Shown piece after piece: positions 26,944 through 36,938 of a stretch of DNA of 57,590 bases (position 1 is the stretch's first letter; every line of letters begins with the position of its first letter). The stretch is from the NCBI GenBank assembly GCA_027618655.1, contig JAQCEL010000004.1, positions 1 to 57,590 of the forward strand, read 5' to 3'. The position numbers and the translations under genes were made by a program. This DNA is from Pseudomonadota bacterium. Lineage in GTDB: Bacteria; Pseudomonadota; Gammaproteobacteria; Ga0077536. The notes beneath the pieces are model-generated. The model was not told the DNA's origin, ran no database searches, and worked only from the letters and a program-made list of their open reading frames with translations.

Positions 26944-27101
26944 TCCACAAAAAGGGCCCTGGACGGCCATCAAGCTCCTGAATTGGAATAGACTGACCGT
27001 TGCCAAAACCCGAATCGGGCATTAGCATGCCGTGCCCACTATCATCCTAGACTAGCTGCTAGTTACTCATTAGCAGCCTAATTCCCGGAGTAAATCGAAC
27101 C

Positions 27102-29513
27102 ATGAGATTCCGCCTCGCCAGCTGGGTGATGAATTATCGCCTTGGGGTAAGCATCGCTTTCCTCGTTATCACGTTAGCCGCCGCCTTCGGTTTTCCTAAC
27201 GTCGAAATCCGCACGATATTCAACGATATGTTGCCCGTCGACGACCCGTTTGTGCAGACGTTTTTTGATCATCGTGGCTTCGGTAATCCGCTCACGATGT
27301 CGGTCATGGTAAAACGAAAAAATGGCAACATTTATAATCCGGAAACGCTGCGCAAGGTTCATCAACTAACTCGCGACATCGATCTCGCGCCGAGCGTCGA
27401 TCACGACCAAGTGATTTCGATATCGACGGAAAAAGTTCGTTACGCCCGAGCAAATGCAACGGGTCTTGAAACACAACCATTGATGGACAATGAACCGCCA
27501 TCGACACCGGAACAAATGCGGGAATTTTTGAGTCGCGTAGAGAAATCGACCAACGCGCAAGTCTTCTACATCTCGGCGGACGAAAGCGCCACATTAATCA
27601 ACGCGGCTTTTCACGATACGGTAGATTACGGCGTCTCCTTTGCCTACGTACAAAACTTAGTTGAACAAGCGCGCGATGAGAATCACGATGTCTATCTCGC
27701 TGGCCAACCAGCGTTAACGGGGTGGGTGTATAAACTACAAAAGCAAACCTACAAGATATTCAGCGTCACCATCCTAGCGTTGATCATCGCGCTGATGTTT
27801 TACATGCGCAATATCGCGGGTGTTGTTACGCCAATAGTCTGCGCGCTCGTTGCTGGAATGTGGGGCTTTGGTTTCATCGGTTGGCTAGGGCGGCCGATCG
27901 AGCCGCTATTGATGATCGTGCCGTTGCTGCTGGTTGCTCGATCGTTTTCGCATTGTGTGCAATATACCGAACGCTACTACGAGATTTTGGTCCACATCAA
28001 CGATCGTCGTAAAGCGGCAGAAATCACCATGGCCATCATGATGGCGCCTTCGGTTCTAGGTATTTTGACTGACGTATTCGGCATTATTTTCATCGCCGTG
28101 GCGCCGATCACGACGATGGTGAACCATGCGATTTTCTGCGGCTTTTGGGCACTCTGGATCATCCCGACCGGTGTATTTCTGTGTTCCATCGTGCTTTCGT
28201 ATCTCCCTGTTCCGAAGAATATCGAATCCATCGTTGGTGGCGCCGAGAAAGAATCAGGTATTCATCTCGCGCAAGAGCGGCTACTCGAATGGATCGCGCG
28301 TATCGTTGTAGGAAAAAACGCGATAATTACTGCCGTTATCATCGGGGTTTTCGGTGCCGGCGCAATTTATCTGAATTCTCAAATTAAAATTGGCAATCCA
28401 GTTGAAGGCAGTAATCTGCTCTGGGACGATTCTGAATTCAATACTGCGGTACGTGCAATTAATGCTCACTTCCCCGGCATGAACACGCTTGAAATTATCT
28501 TGGAAGCGAAAAATCCGGATATCAGTAACCCGGTTGGCCGCAGCCCAGAGGTCGCGCGAGTCGCAACCAAGATACAGCGAATGATGGAATCTGATACGGC
28601 CATGATTCCACGCGCGACTTTGTCCTTTACTGATTACATGTCCGAGACGAATCGCCTGTTCTCAGGCGGTAATCCGAAGTGGCGCCCGCTAGATTTCACC
28701 GAAGAAGCCATTGACGCTGCGGGATTCGCTGCGTTATTCGGCAGCAGTCCGCTCAATTTTTCGCATGTCGTGGAATTCACACTCAACCATTCGACAGTGT
28801 CACTTTGGTACAAAGATAATAAGCAGGAAACAGTTGATGATGCACTTGCTAGCGCCGCGAGAGCAGTCGAAGCTGTCGGCATCGATCACGAGGAATTTAC
28901 TGTGCGCTTAGGTACGGGAGTAATCGCGATTCAGCAAGCAATGAATAGTGTCGTCGAACGATATCACTGGTTCATTCTCGGCCTGCTGAATGGGGCCGTG
29001 ATGCTGATTTCTGCCTACGCCTACCGGTCGTTCATGGCCGCGCTGATCTTGATGGTACCAGTGAACTTATCTAACTTTATGCTTGGCGCATCGATGCACG
29101 TGCTTGGCATCGGCATGGATATCAACGCGGTTATCGTCGCCGTTATGGGCGTCGGGATCGGCATCGATTACGGTATATATTTGTTATCCCGTATCTGTGA
29201 GGAATATAACTCCCAAGATCACGACCTTGAAAAGGCGATCCACGCAGCACTTACCACGACAGGTAAGGCGATCATGTTCACCGCGACGGTGATGCTGATG
29301 GGTATTTTGCCGTGGTATTTCTTATCCGATCTGAAATTCATGGCCGACATGGGCATTTTGTTAGTGGCTATTATGTTGATCAACATGATCTTGTCTTTGG
29401 TCGCTCTACCCGTCTTGGTCTGGTTTGTGAAACCGAAATTTTTGGCGCGCGAAGATCTTATGATCGGTGAGAGCGTCGATATGTCGAAACTCGTCGCAGA
29501 GAACGCCGCTTAA
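27102..29513 (+). CDS. RND-superfamily transporter (HAE3/MMPL type)
   Basis: 803 residues, with one membrane segment at the start, a large periplasmic domain, a six-segment bundle, and a repeat of both (about twelve segments in all). The layout and motifs (PIVCALVAGMWGFGFIGW, GVGIGIDYGIYLLSRI) are those of HAE3/MMPL exporters, shorter than AcrB-type pumps. Family members move lipids, hopanoids or other hydrophobic molecules across or out of the inner membrane using the proton gradient. No membrane-fusion or outer-membrane channel gene is adjacent. The neighbouring sulfotransferase and beta-propeller genes could belong to synthesis or handling of its cargo. Confidence 0.88.
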   Translation: MRFRLASWVMNYRLGVSIAFLVITLAAAFGFPNVEIRTIFNDMLPVDDPFVQTFFDHRGFGNPLTMSVMVKRKNGNIYNPETLRKVHQLTRDIDLAPSVDHDQVISISTEKVRYARANATGLETQPLMDNEPPSTPEQMREFLSRVEKSTNAQVFYISADESATLINAAFHDTVDYGVSFAYVQNLVEQARDENHDVYLAGQPALTGWVYKLQKQTYKIFSVTILALIIALMFYMRNIAGVVTPIVCALVAGMWGFGFIGWLGRPIEPLLMIVPLLLVARSFSHCVQYTERYYEILVHINDRRKAAEITMAIMMAPSVLGILTDVFGIIFIAVAPITTMVNHAIFCGFWALWIIPTGVFLCSIVLSYLPVPKNIESIVGGAEKESGIHLAQERLLEWIARIVVGKNAIITAVIIGVFGAGAIYLNSQIKIGNPVEGSNLLWDDSEFNTAVRAINAHFPGMNTLEIILEAKNPDISNPVGRSPEVARVATKIQRMMESDTAMIPRATLSFTDYMSETNRLFSGGNPKWRPLDFTEEAIDAAGFAALFGSSPLNFSHVVEFTLNHSTVSLWYKDNKQETVDDALASAARAVEAVGIDHEEFTVRLGTGVIAIQQAMNSVVERYHWFILGLLNGAVMLISAYAYRSFMAALILMVPVNLSNFMLGASMHVLGIGMDINAVIVAVMGVGIGIDYGIYLLSRICEEYNSQDHDLEKAIHAALTTTGKAIMFTATVMLMGILPWYFLSDLKFMADMGILLVAIMLINMILSLVALPVLVWFVKPKFLAREDLMIGESVDMSKLVAENAA

Positions 29514-29532
29514 CCGACTCGACAGGGGTAAC

Positions 29533-29570
29533 GAACCGGTCCGTAGCCAGCAGAGGCTAGGGATCGGTTC
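29533..29570. terminator. Hairpin after the RND transporter gene
   Basis: A 16-base arm GAACCGGTCCGTAGCC pairs with GGCTAGGGATCGGTTC with two mismatches around a 6-base loop. It lies 20 bp after the transporter stop. No U-run follows, so its action as a terminator is uncertain. Confidence 0.4.
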
Positions 29571-29607
29571 GAAATTGAATTTCGCATTGACGGACTGAGA
29601 TTCACTG

Positions 29608-30234
29608 ATGCTTAAAGTGATCGGCGCCGGATTCGGACGTACTGGCACTTTGTCATTGAAAGGCGCTTTGGAAATGCTCGGTTTTGGACCGTGCTATCAC
29701 ATGCTGGAGGTTCTAAAGCGTCCACACCATGACCGACTGTGGCACGCCGCGGCGACCGGATCCAGTCCCGTCTGGGATACCTTATTCGACAGTTTTCAAG
29801 CAGCGATCGATTGGCCGGCCGTCCATTTTTGGCAAGCACTCAGCATTGCCTACCCAGATGCGAAAATTATTCTAACCGTGCGCGACGAACACGCTTGGTA
29901 TGAGAGCATTCGTCAAACGATCTTCGCCGCGATCAATCATCCCGACGGCGAACATGGGATAGGTTACAGCAAACATCGCTTGATGACCCGTGAGCTAATT
30001 TTCAAACAAGTATTCGACGAACGCATCGACGATGAACAATACGTTTGTGCCGTTTACCGAGCACACAACAATAACGTCATTGAAACCGTCCCGACGGATC
30101 GATTACTGGTTTATCGTCCGGGCGAAGGTTGGGAGCGGCTCTGCGCGTTCTTAAACGTTGACGTCCCGGACACGCCTTATCCGCATGTTAATTCGAGTCG
30201 CGATTACCGCGCGAAATTCGTATCTCCTGATTAA
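29608..30234 (+). CDS. Sulfotransferase family protein (P-loop)
   Basis: A 208-residue protein of the Sulfotransfer_4 type. GAGFGRTGTLSLKGALEMLG (residues 6-25) carries the PAPS-binding P-loop-like GRTGT, and KIILTVRDEHAWYES near residue 88 carries the second, 3'-phosphate-binding region (RD). It would transfer a sulfate from PAPS to a hydroxyl group, but many relatives lack an assigned substrate. The length is normal. It lies 94 bp after the RND transporter, so sulfation of an exported lipid or polyketide-like molecule is a reasonable but unproven guess. Confidence 0.83.
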   Translation: MLKVIGAGFGRTGTLSLKGALEMLGFGPCYHMLEVLKRPHHDRLWHAAATGSSPVWDTLFDSFQAAIDWPAVHFWQALSIAYPDAKIILTVRDEHAWYESIRQTIFAAINHPDGEHGIGYSKHRLMTRELIFKQVFDERIDDEQYVCAVYRAHNNNVIETVPTDRLLVYRPGEGWERLCAFLNVDVPDTPYPHVNSSRDYRAKFVSPD

Positions 30235-30365
30235 TGCGGCATCTCATTATTGTCGATGGGTCTTATCGGTGAGTCGCAAAACAGCCACATCTAGAAGCGC
30301 GTTTATGGGTACTCGATTTTCGCTTCACTTGCATCGACAATGGTAAAAACTTTGAGGAGAAGGGG

Positions 30366-32069
30366 ATGCTCGCAGGAATTTCAAAGTTCACTACCCGAAG
30401 CCGGTCGCTGTTCCACTTAGCTATTTGCGCGAGCTTACTTTTTTTCGTTGCAATGAGTGAAGTTGCGGCCGATCCAGCGACCGGGCAACGCGGGCTACTC
30501 GACGTGGCTGGCACTAAATCGCCCTATCTCGTGCAGTTCCTGATCTCAGGCTCCGATTTTCTAAGCATTCACGGCCTCACTTTCGACGCGAAAGATAATC
30601 TGTACGTCGGTAGCGTGATGGGACAAGCGATATACCAGGTTGACGTCGACACGGCTGATGTTTCGGTTTTTGTGTCGCCGCCGCAGGGCATGGCGGACGA
30701 CCTAGAATTCGGCCCGGACGGCACAGCCGTTTGGAGTTCGATTCTGACCGGGAAGGTGCACGCGCGTCGACCGGATGGGACCGTCTATAGGGTGGCGGAC
30801 AATCTCCCTGGCGTGAACGCTGTGGCGTTCCATCCGGATGGCCGCTTGTTCGTCACGCAAATCTTATGGGGCGACGCGCTATGGGAATTGGACATAAACG
30901 GGATTAAACCGCCGCGCAAAGTTCGTGCGGACCTGGGTTATCTCAACGGCTTCGATTTCGACCACGATGGATTTTTATATGGACCCTTGAACTTGAAGGG
31001 CGAAGTCGTACGCATGGATGTCGATAGCGGCGAAATTAAAACGCTCGCGACGGGTTTCGCCTTACCCGTTGCCGTGAATTTGGATAGTAAAGATAACGTC
31101 TACGTTGCCGATGGCAAGTTAGGGCGCTTGGTAAAAATCGATAAAGACACGGGCGCGCAAACCTTGGTCGCGACGGTGGATTCGGGTATTGATAATCTCG
31201 CCATTAATTCTCGTGACGAAGTTTTCATTACGAACTTAGTTGATAACGCGATCCTCAAAATCAATACGCGAACCGGCGCTTCTCGGACGCTCCTGCGTAG
31301 CGAGCTTTCGGTTCCGGGCGGGATCGACGTGGTGAGCAACGGGTCTCATGACACGATTTACTTGGCCGATCTTTTTACCTACAGCTCGATCGATGGTGAG
31401 ACCGGAGAAGTAAAAGAAATTAAGCGAGGCCTGGATGCGCATTTCGAATGGCCGATGGCCGTGGGTGTACAAGGAAACAAAGTCATCACCTCCAGTTGGT
31501 TCGCCGATGCGGTGGAAATATTCGATCGTAAGAGCGGCAAGTCACTCGCGGCATACCACAATTTGGTCGATCCCGTAGACGCCCTATTGTTAGCTGACGG
31601 CCGTATCCTGGTCGCCGAGCAAGGCACAGGTCGGTTACTTGCACTCAGTCCGAAAGACGACACCGAACGCCAAGTCATCGCGAGCGATTTACCTGGCATG
31701 GCCGCGCTACGCCCGTTTTCTAAAACAGAAATCTACCTAAGCGATATCGAACGTGGCGAGTTGCTACGCATAAACATCGATACGGGTGAGAAGACCGTTG
31801 TGGCAGGCGGACTCGATCAGCCCGAAGGATTTGATGTCGCGGCGGACGGCAGCATCGTACTGGCAGAAGTCGGCAAGCGGCGGATCGTTAGAATTAATCC
31901 AGTCGATGGTCAAGTCGCCGAGATCGCTGGAAATCTAGCCATTGGCTATCCGGCTGCTGAGGGCACGCCAGCTGTGTACATCACAACCGGTGTTGGCGTG
32001 TCGGCAAGTGGCGCGATCTATGTGACCTCCGACCTCAATACGGCGGTGTACAAAATCACAAAACAGTGA
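30366..32069 (+). CDS. Exported SMP-30/NHL-like beta-propeller protein
   Basis: 567 residues with a signal peptide (FHLAICASLLFFVAMSEVAA) and then repeating four-stranded blades with the pattern D-x-x-x-N-x-YV-D/G and G-R-L-x-V, as in FDAKDNLYVG, FHPDGRLFVT, LDSKDNVYVADG and VAADGSIVLAE. This is a beta-propeller of the SMP-30/gluconolactonase/NHL group, here long enough for two propellers. Such proteins bind or hydrolyse lactones and sugars, or serve as scaffolds. AGGAGAAGG directly before the ATG supports the start. Location: periplasm. Substrate unknown. Confidence 0.83.
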   Translation: MLAGISKFTTRSRSLFHLAICASLLFFVAMSEVAADPATGQRGLLDVAGTKSPYLVQFLISGSDFLSIHGLTFDAKDNLYVGSVMGQAIYQVDVDTADVSVFVSPPQGMADDLEFGPDGTAVWSSILTGKVHARRPDGTVYRVADNLPGVNAVAFHPDGRLFVTQILWGDALWELDINGIKPPRKVRADLGYLNGFDFDHDGFLYGPLNLKGEVVRMDVDSGEIKTLATGFALPVAVNLDSKDNVYVADGKLGRLVKIDKDTGAQTLVATVDSGIDNLAINSRDEVFITNLVDNAILKINTRTGASRTLLRSELSVPGGIDVVSNGSHDTIYLADLFTYSSIDGETGEVKEIKRGLDAHFEWPMAVGVQGNKVITSSWFADAVEIFDRKSGKSLAAYHNLVDPVDALLLADGRILVAEQGTGRLLALSPKDDTERQVIASDLPGMAALRPFSKTEIYLSDIERGELLRINIDTGEKTVVAGGLDQPEGFDVAADGSIVLAEVGKRRIVRINPVDGQVAEIAGNLAIGYPAAEGTPAVYITTGVGVSASGAIYVTSDLNTAVYKITKQ

Positions 32070-32231
32070 TCTACGTGACCGACGACGAGTTAGGTTGGGC
32101 AGCGCGCGGACTAGCAGCATGGTCGGTAAAGCAAGACACTGAACAATGCTCGTGCCAGAATCAGCGCGTTACTCGGCGGGCATTGTGAATTCGTGCAATG
32201 CCACAATTTCAGCCTCTTGAGGGCAACTCTT

Positions 32232-33947
32232 ATGACCAAGACCTACGATCTAAAAATCATCAACGCACGCATTGCGGATGGCTCGGGCGATCCGCTGTTC
32301 GACGGCGAAATCGGCATTCGCGATGGCTTGCTCACGGCCGTCGGTAACGCACCGGGTGAGGCGACTGAAACGATCGACGCGCGTGGCCACATCGTGGCGC
32401 CCGGCTTTGTCGATATTCATACGCACTACGATGCGCAGATAGTGTGGGATCGAATGTTATCTATCTCGCCATGGCACGGGGTCACAACCGTTGTGATGGG
32501 CAACTGCGGTTTTAGCGTAGCGCCGACCCGACCCGAGCATCGCGACATGATCATCCGTACCTTGGAGAACGTAGAAGGAATGACGGTTGCCGCTTTGCAA
32601 GAAGGACTTGGAACGCAATGGCCGTTTGAAACATTTCCTGAATATCTCGATGCGATCGAATCGCGCGGCATGGCGATAAACGTTGGTGCGATGATCGGCC
32701 ACACGGCGTTGCGGACTTATGTGATGGGCGAGAACGCCACCGAACGTGAGGCCACTGGGGATGAGGTCCGCCGCATGCAGGAGCTGGTGGATGAAGCGAT
32801 GGATGCGGGTGCGATCGGATTCGCAACGTCTAAGGCGATCACGCATGTGGGGTATCAGGGCAAACCTGTACCGAGTCGCGCGGCGTCTTTCGAAGAAATT
32901 AAAAGCATCGCTGCTGTGTTAAATCACGGTGACCGCGGCGGTGTAATTCAAGCGACTGTCGGCCCAACCCTGTCTTACGACGAATTTCGGCAGTTGAATG
33001 AAGTTTCTGGTTGCCCTGTTACCTGGACGGCGTTGTTGGCTGGCGCTGCGATCAACGAGGGCACGGCGAGCGATCAACTGCGCCATTCTGAAGCACTGGT
33101 AAGCGAAGGTTATAACGTCGTTCCGCAGGTCACGCCACGGCCACTCAATTTTGAATTTCAACTCGCCGCACCGTTTGTGCTCGAGCCGCTGCGGTTGTTC
33201 AAACCGGTGTCACAAGCCGATCACGAAGGCAAAAAACGCCTGTACGCGGATCCGGATTTCCGCGCAAAAGTTTGGGAAAAGTTGGACGGCCGGGTTCCCG
33301 AAACGTTTAAGAATGGCTTTCGAGCCACGGTAATATCCGAGATGCCGGGCCACCCAGATTTGAACGAACGAAAATTATTCGACGTCGCAAAAGAACGCGG
33401 ACTGACGCCGGTTGAACTCATGTTCGATCTCGGTTTGGAATCCGATCTTAAAGCGCGCTTCCGCATGCCCGTGGCAAATCATGAAGAGGACGAAGTCGAG
33501 GAGTTGCTACTGAGTAAAGACACGGTGCTCGGCTTATCTGATGCTGGCGCGCATGCCAGCCAACTCTGTGACGCGGGGTTGACGACTTATTTATTCGGGC
33601 GCTGGGTGCGCGAAAAGAAAGTGCTGAAGATTGAAGAAGCCGTACGCATGGTCACGTCCCGGCCGGCTGAAGTGTTTGGGATCCACGATCGTGGACGACT
33701 GAAAGTTGGGCTTGCAGGCGACGTTGTTATCTTTGATCCCGATACGGTTGGCGGCATGCCCTTGCGGCGCGTGTGGGACTTTCCTGGCGGCGCGGATCGT
33801 TTAGTCTCCGATGCCGTCGGCATCGATATGGTAATCGTCAACGGTACAATTTTGCGCAAAGATAATGTCGATTGCGTGGCGGCGGATGGTCCCTTACCCG
33901 GGCGCTTGTTGCGCAACGGTCGGGCAACTGTCGCAACCACGGTTTAA
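32232..33947 (+). CDS. N-acyl-D-amino-acid deacylase-type amidohydrolase
   Basis: 571 residues; the ATG at 32232 follows GAGGGCAAC, while an upstream in-frame ATG has no such site. TIM-barrel amidohydrolase with the metal motif GFVDIHTHYDAQIVWD near residue 64, GVTTVVMGNCGFSVAP near 88, and SDAGAHASQLCDAG near 437, all as in D-aminoacylases. Members hydrolyse N-acyl-D-amino acids or cyclic imides such as hydantoins using one or two zinc ions. The next gene starts 16 bp later, another amidohydrolase, so the two likely act on one pathway. The true substrate is open: related annotations are often wrong at this level. Confidence 0.86.
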   Translation: MTKTYDLKIINARIADGSGDPLFDGEIGIRDGLLTAVGNAPGEATETIDARGHIVAPGFVDIHTHYDAQIVWDRMLSISPWHGVTTVVMGNCGFSVAPTRPEHRDMIIRTLENVEGMTVAALQEGLGTQWPFETFPEYLDAIESRGMAINVGAMIGHTALRTYVMGENATEREATGDEVRRMQELVDEAMDAGAIGFATSKAITHVGYQGKPVPSRAASFEEIKSIAAVLNHGDRGGVIQATVGPTLSYDEFRQLNEVSGCPVTWTALLAGAAINEGTASDQLRHSEALVSEGYNVVPQVTPRPLNFEFQLAAPFVLEPLRLFKPVSQADHEGKKRLYADPDFRAKVWEKLDGRVPETFKNGFRATVISEMPGHPDLNERKLFDVAKERGLTPVELMFDLGLESDLKARFRMPVANHEEDEVEELLLSKDTVLGLSDAGAHASQLCDAGLTTYLFGRWVREKKVLKIEEAVRMVTSRPAEVFGIHDRGRLKVGLAGDVVIFDPDTVGGMPLRRVWDFPGGADRLVSDAVGIDMVIVNGTILRKDNVDCVAADGPLPGRLLRNGRATVATTV

Positions 33948-33963
33948 GAAGAGGCGAATACCT

Positions 33964-35085
33964 ATGATAAAACCAATCATTTCGGCCGATAGTCACGTTA
34001 GCGAACCACCAAATTGCTACGTCGATTTCATTGACAAGAAATTCAAAGATCGCGCACCGCGGTTACATCACGATGAAAAGCGCGGCGATGTATTTACTGT
34101 CGAAGGCAGCAAGCAACCGATACCCATGGCCTTGGTTTCAGCCGCTGGTAAATCCCCGGAAGAATTGTCACCCAAAGGCGCGCGGTTTGAAAACTTGCAT
34201 CGTGGCGGTTGGGAGCCGCACGCGCGGATCAAAGATCAAGAAACCGACGGGATTGCGGCAGAGGTGATCTACCCGTCTGTTGGTATGGAAATTTGTAATA
34301 TTCCAGACATAGATCTCAAGCAAGCGTGTATGGAAGCGTACAACTTGTGGCTAGCTGAATTCTGCGCGCCGTATCCGCATCGTTTGATTGGACTAGGGCA
34401 GTGTGCGATCCGCACGCCTGCTGAAGGCATCAAGGAACTCGAAGTAATAAAACGCATGGGTTTTAAAGGAGTTATGTTGCCTGGCTTACCGGCGCAAGAA
34501 GACTACCCTCACGAAATGTACACAGAGTTTTTCGACGCGGTTGTCGAACTCGATCTCGTGCCTAGCTTCCACATTCTCACCTCTGGTGAAGGCTTGCGAC
34601 AAGCTCATCGTGGTTCCAAAATCAATTCGTTCATGTCCGTCGTGCGTGGCAATCAAGAGATCATGAGTATGTTCGTTTTCGACGGCATATTTATGCGTCA
34701 CCCGAAATTAAAAATCGTCTCTGTTGAAGCCGACGGCGGCTGGATCCCGCACTATATGTATCGTATGGATCACGCGTATCAGCGGCACCGTCATTGGATG
34801 CGTGGCCAAGAACTCGAAATGACTCCAAGCGAGTATTTTCGCGAGCACATTTATTTTACCTTCCAAGACGATTACACCGCGTTTCAATTCAAAGACTACT
34901 TGAATATCGAACGGATGATGTGGGCGAACGACTTCCCGCATTCGGATTCAACCTGGCCGTGGTCACAATCGATCCTGGATAAGCACTTAGTGTCGATGAC
35001 GGAAGCGGAAAAAAACCTCATTTTGCATGAGAATGTGGCGAATCTTTATAAGCTCGACACGGCTGCCTTGGAAGTCGCGGCATAA
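33964..35085 (+). CDS. Amidohydrolase-2 family metal-dependent hydrolase
   Basis: 373 residues from the ATG at 33964 after AAGAAGAGG; an open frame continues upstream into the previous gene without a ribosome site. PF04909-type TIM barrel: SADSHV (metal Asp-x-His, residues 6-11), a central KGVMLPGLP, SFHILTSGEG with the metal His, and WANDFPHSDSTWPWS near 320 with the catalytic Asp. The family includes decarboxylases (ACMSD, resorcylate) and hydrolases of ring-cleavage products. It is co-transcribed with the D-aminoacylase-type gene. A decarboxylase role in aromatic breakdown is as likely as hydrolysis. Confidence 0.87.
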   Translation: MIKPIISADSHVSEPPNCYVDFIDKKFKDRAPRLHHDEKRGDVFTVEGSKQPIPMALVSAAGKSPEELSPKGARFENLHRGGWEPHARIKDQETDGIAAEVIYPSVGMEICNIPDIDLKQACMEAYNLWLAEFCAPYPHRLIGLGQCAIRTPAEGIKELEVIKRMGFKGVMLPGLPAQEDYPHEMYTEFFDAVVELDLVPSFHILTSGEGLRQAHRGSKINSFMSVVRGNQEIMSMFVFDGIFMRHPKLKIVSVEADGGWIPHYMYRMDHAYQRHRHWMRGQELEMTPSEYFREHIYFTFQDDYTAFQFKDYLNIERMMWANDFPHSDSTWPWSQSILDKHLVSMTEAEKNLILHENVANLYKLDTAALEVAA

Positions 35086-35149
35086 GCTGACCGATTGCCT
35101 GTCGCAAGCTGTCGATCGAAAAGTTTTGATTTGATTAAGGAGCTCGGAA

Positions 35150-35512
35150 ATGGCCGATGCAACACTATACGAGCGACTCGGTGGCGAGGGAAAAATTCGC
35201 GCCTTGGCGACATCCATTTTCGACAATCATGCGAAAAACGAAACCATCAATGCCCGCTACGGGGCGAGCGATCGCGACGATGTTATTCGGCTAGTGACGG
35301 AGTTTATTTGTGCTGGCACTGGCGGGCCACAGAGCTACTCAGGCAAGGACATGCTCGCGGCGCACAAGGGCATGAACATTAGCGAGCAAGAGTATGTCGC
35401 GGTGCTTGACGATATCCTGGATGCGATGAACGTGAATAGCATCGGCAAGCGCGAGCAAGAAGAATTTTTAATGATCGCCTACTCGCTCAGAGGCGAAATC
35501 TTGCATGTGTGA
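35150..35512 (+). CDS. Group I truncated haemoglobin
   Basis: A 120-residue protein. The TrHb signature is visible: LYERLGGEGKI at the start, the helix E-F stretch SYSGKDMLAAHKGMNI with proximal His72, and a final helix EEFLMIAYSLRGEIL. Group I truncated globins bind O2 or NO and either detoxify NO or supply oxygen to oxygenases. The B10 position, usually Tyr for stabilising bound O2, appears to be Phe24. It lies 64 bp after the amidohydrolase and near several oxygenases. The ribosome site is AAGGAG about eight bases before the ATG. Confidence 0.9.
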   Translation: MADATLYERLGGEGKIRALATSIFDNHAKNETINARYGASDRDDVIRLVTEFICAGTGGPQSYSGKDMLAAHKGMNISEQEYVAVLDDILDAMNVNSIGKREQEEFLMIAYSLRGEILHV

Positions 35513-35606
35513 TTGCTGGACTCCCAACAACACGATGAGCTGGAAAGCTACGATAGTGGCAGTCCATTTTTGCCCGACGTCCGCTAATTGATCCGTTGTA
35601 GGTGCC

Positions 35607-36827
35607 TTACAAAAACGCCGTCGGATGATCGTGTCCCGTGACTAGCGATCCATATAAAGATAGGTTCGCTTCGTGCCCAAGAAAGCCATGGCAATTAACC
35701 GCGGTTACGTCTTGATAGGCTTCTTGCAAGGGATGCCCGGGTTGTAAGACGGCCCCACCGGCTTGCAGGAACAATAGCTGGGTGGCTTTCAGACATTCTC
35801 TCGCCGCATAGCTCGTCTCTAAATTCACTTTGGCCGACTCTTCAGGACGCATTGCTTGTCCGCGTTCGGCGAAGCGTCGGATCGTTGCGGCCGATTGTTG
35901 GAGTAGCAGGCGCGCGCAATCGATCTGCATGCGCGCCGTGGCGATCGCCTCATGCGCGGCCGGGGCATCCACTCTAGCGATCCCTGCGAGCGGATAGGCA
36001 CCCGCTTTGGCGCCTTTTTCATTGAGATTCGCAACGAATGCTTGCAACGCAGTTTCGGCCGCGCCGAGTGCGGGGCCGGCCAAATTCAACACCAGCATCG
36101 GTACGAACGCGGCCATGTACAAACTTTCAGAATTTGTGGTCCGACCTGGGGATTGGTACGCGGTGGCGGTGCCGTATGATAAAAACCGATGTTCGGGAAC
36201 GAAGAGTTCTTTTGCTAATAGACTAATACTTCCGGTTGCCTGCAAACCGGATACATACCAGTCGTCCAATTCTTCGAGATCGTCGCCTGGCACCAGCATG
36301 CAGCCGACATCGCTCACCGCGTCGGCATCATCGACTATCAAAGAGCCTAACAATGCCCAATCGCGATGGTGCGCGCCCGAACAAAATGTGAAGCGCCCAT
36401 CTTCGATTAAATAACCGCCAGCAACTTTGCGGGTCATATTCTTGCTGGGATTAAGCGATGCGCAGGCCACTACATCCGGGTTTGCGCTGAACACTTCTTG
36501 TTGCGCTTGTTCTGGGAATAGCGACAACACCCAATTGTGTATTTGGAAGACCGCGAGCACCCAGGCACTGGCCGGGCAGGCTTCGGCGATCCGGGCAACG
36601 ATTGGGAGTACCTCATCCATGTGTAACTCGCTACCACCGAAGCGCTTTGGGTTGTAGACACGGTAAAGGCCGGCGGCGCGCATCGCATCGATGTTCGCTT
36701 TTGGGATGCGGCGCTCCTTGATGCTCGCGCTTTTGCGGGTACCGAAATCTTGGACAAGTTGATTGATAATACCTTCGTCAAAGGCTGCGATATCGTTGCC
36801 AGCTGAAGTCGCAGTAGTCGCGTTCAT
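35607..36827 (-). CDS. Acyl-CoA-dehydrogenase-fold flavin monooxygenase (HsaA/DszC-like)
   Basis: A 406-residue protein of the acyl-CoA dehydrogenase superfamily, but with features of the two-component class-D monooxygenases: KERRIPKANIDAMRAAGLYR near the start, YNPKRFGGSEL, and a C-terminal LLFLQAGGAVLQPGHPLQEAYQDV with the GHPLQ-type motif typical of HsaA and DszC. The catalytic glutamate of true dehydrogenases was not found. These enzymes use FMNH2 from a separate reductase and O2 to hydroxylate aromatic or sulfur compounds. No reductase is seen nearby. It faces the LLM gene across a 111-bp divergent gap. A relative of the gene at 46.9 kb. Confidence 0.85.
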   Translation of the reverse strand: MNATTATSAGNDIAAFDEGIINQLVQDFGTRKSASIKERRIPKANIDAMRAAGLYRVYNPKRFGGSELHMDEVLPIVARIAEACPASAWVLAVFQIHNWVLSLFPEQAQQEVFSANPDVVACASLNPSKNMTRKVAGGYLIEDGRFTFCSGAHHRDWALLGSLIVDDADAVSDVGCMLVPGDDLEELDDWYVSGLQATGSISLLAKELFVPEHRFLSYGTATAYQSPGRTTNSESLYMAAFVPMLVLNLAGPALGAAETALQAFVANLNEKGAKAGAYPLAGIARVDAPAAHEAIATARMQIDCARLLLQQSAATIRRFAERGQAMRPEESAKVNLETSYAARECLKATQLLFLQAGGAVLQPGHPLQEAYQDVTAVNCHGFLGHEANLSLYGSLVTGHDHPTAFL

Positions 36828-36938
36828 GAGCTCACCAATGTTCTAAATAACCTGGGCTAGAATGTATCACATCCGAAAATTTGCTTTGACCCGCATCGAC
36901 AATGACGTGTCCGAGCGATAGCGCCGAGGAGTTTGGTT

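Noticed and set aside
30331-36904. Shared 12-mer GCATCGACAATG before two genes (30331 and 36893)
   Set aside because: In a window this long many 12-base matches are expected by chance; no other shared sequence surrounds them.
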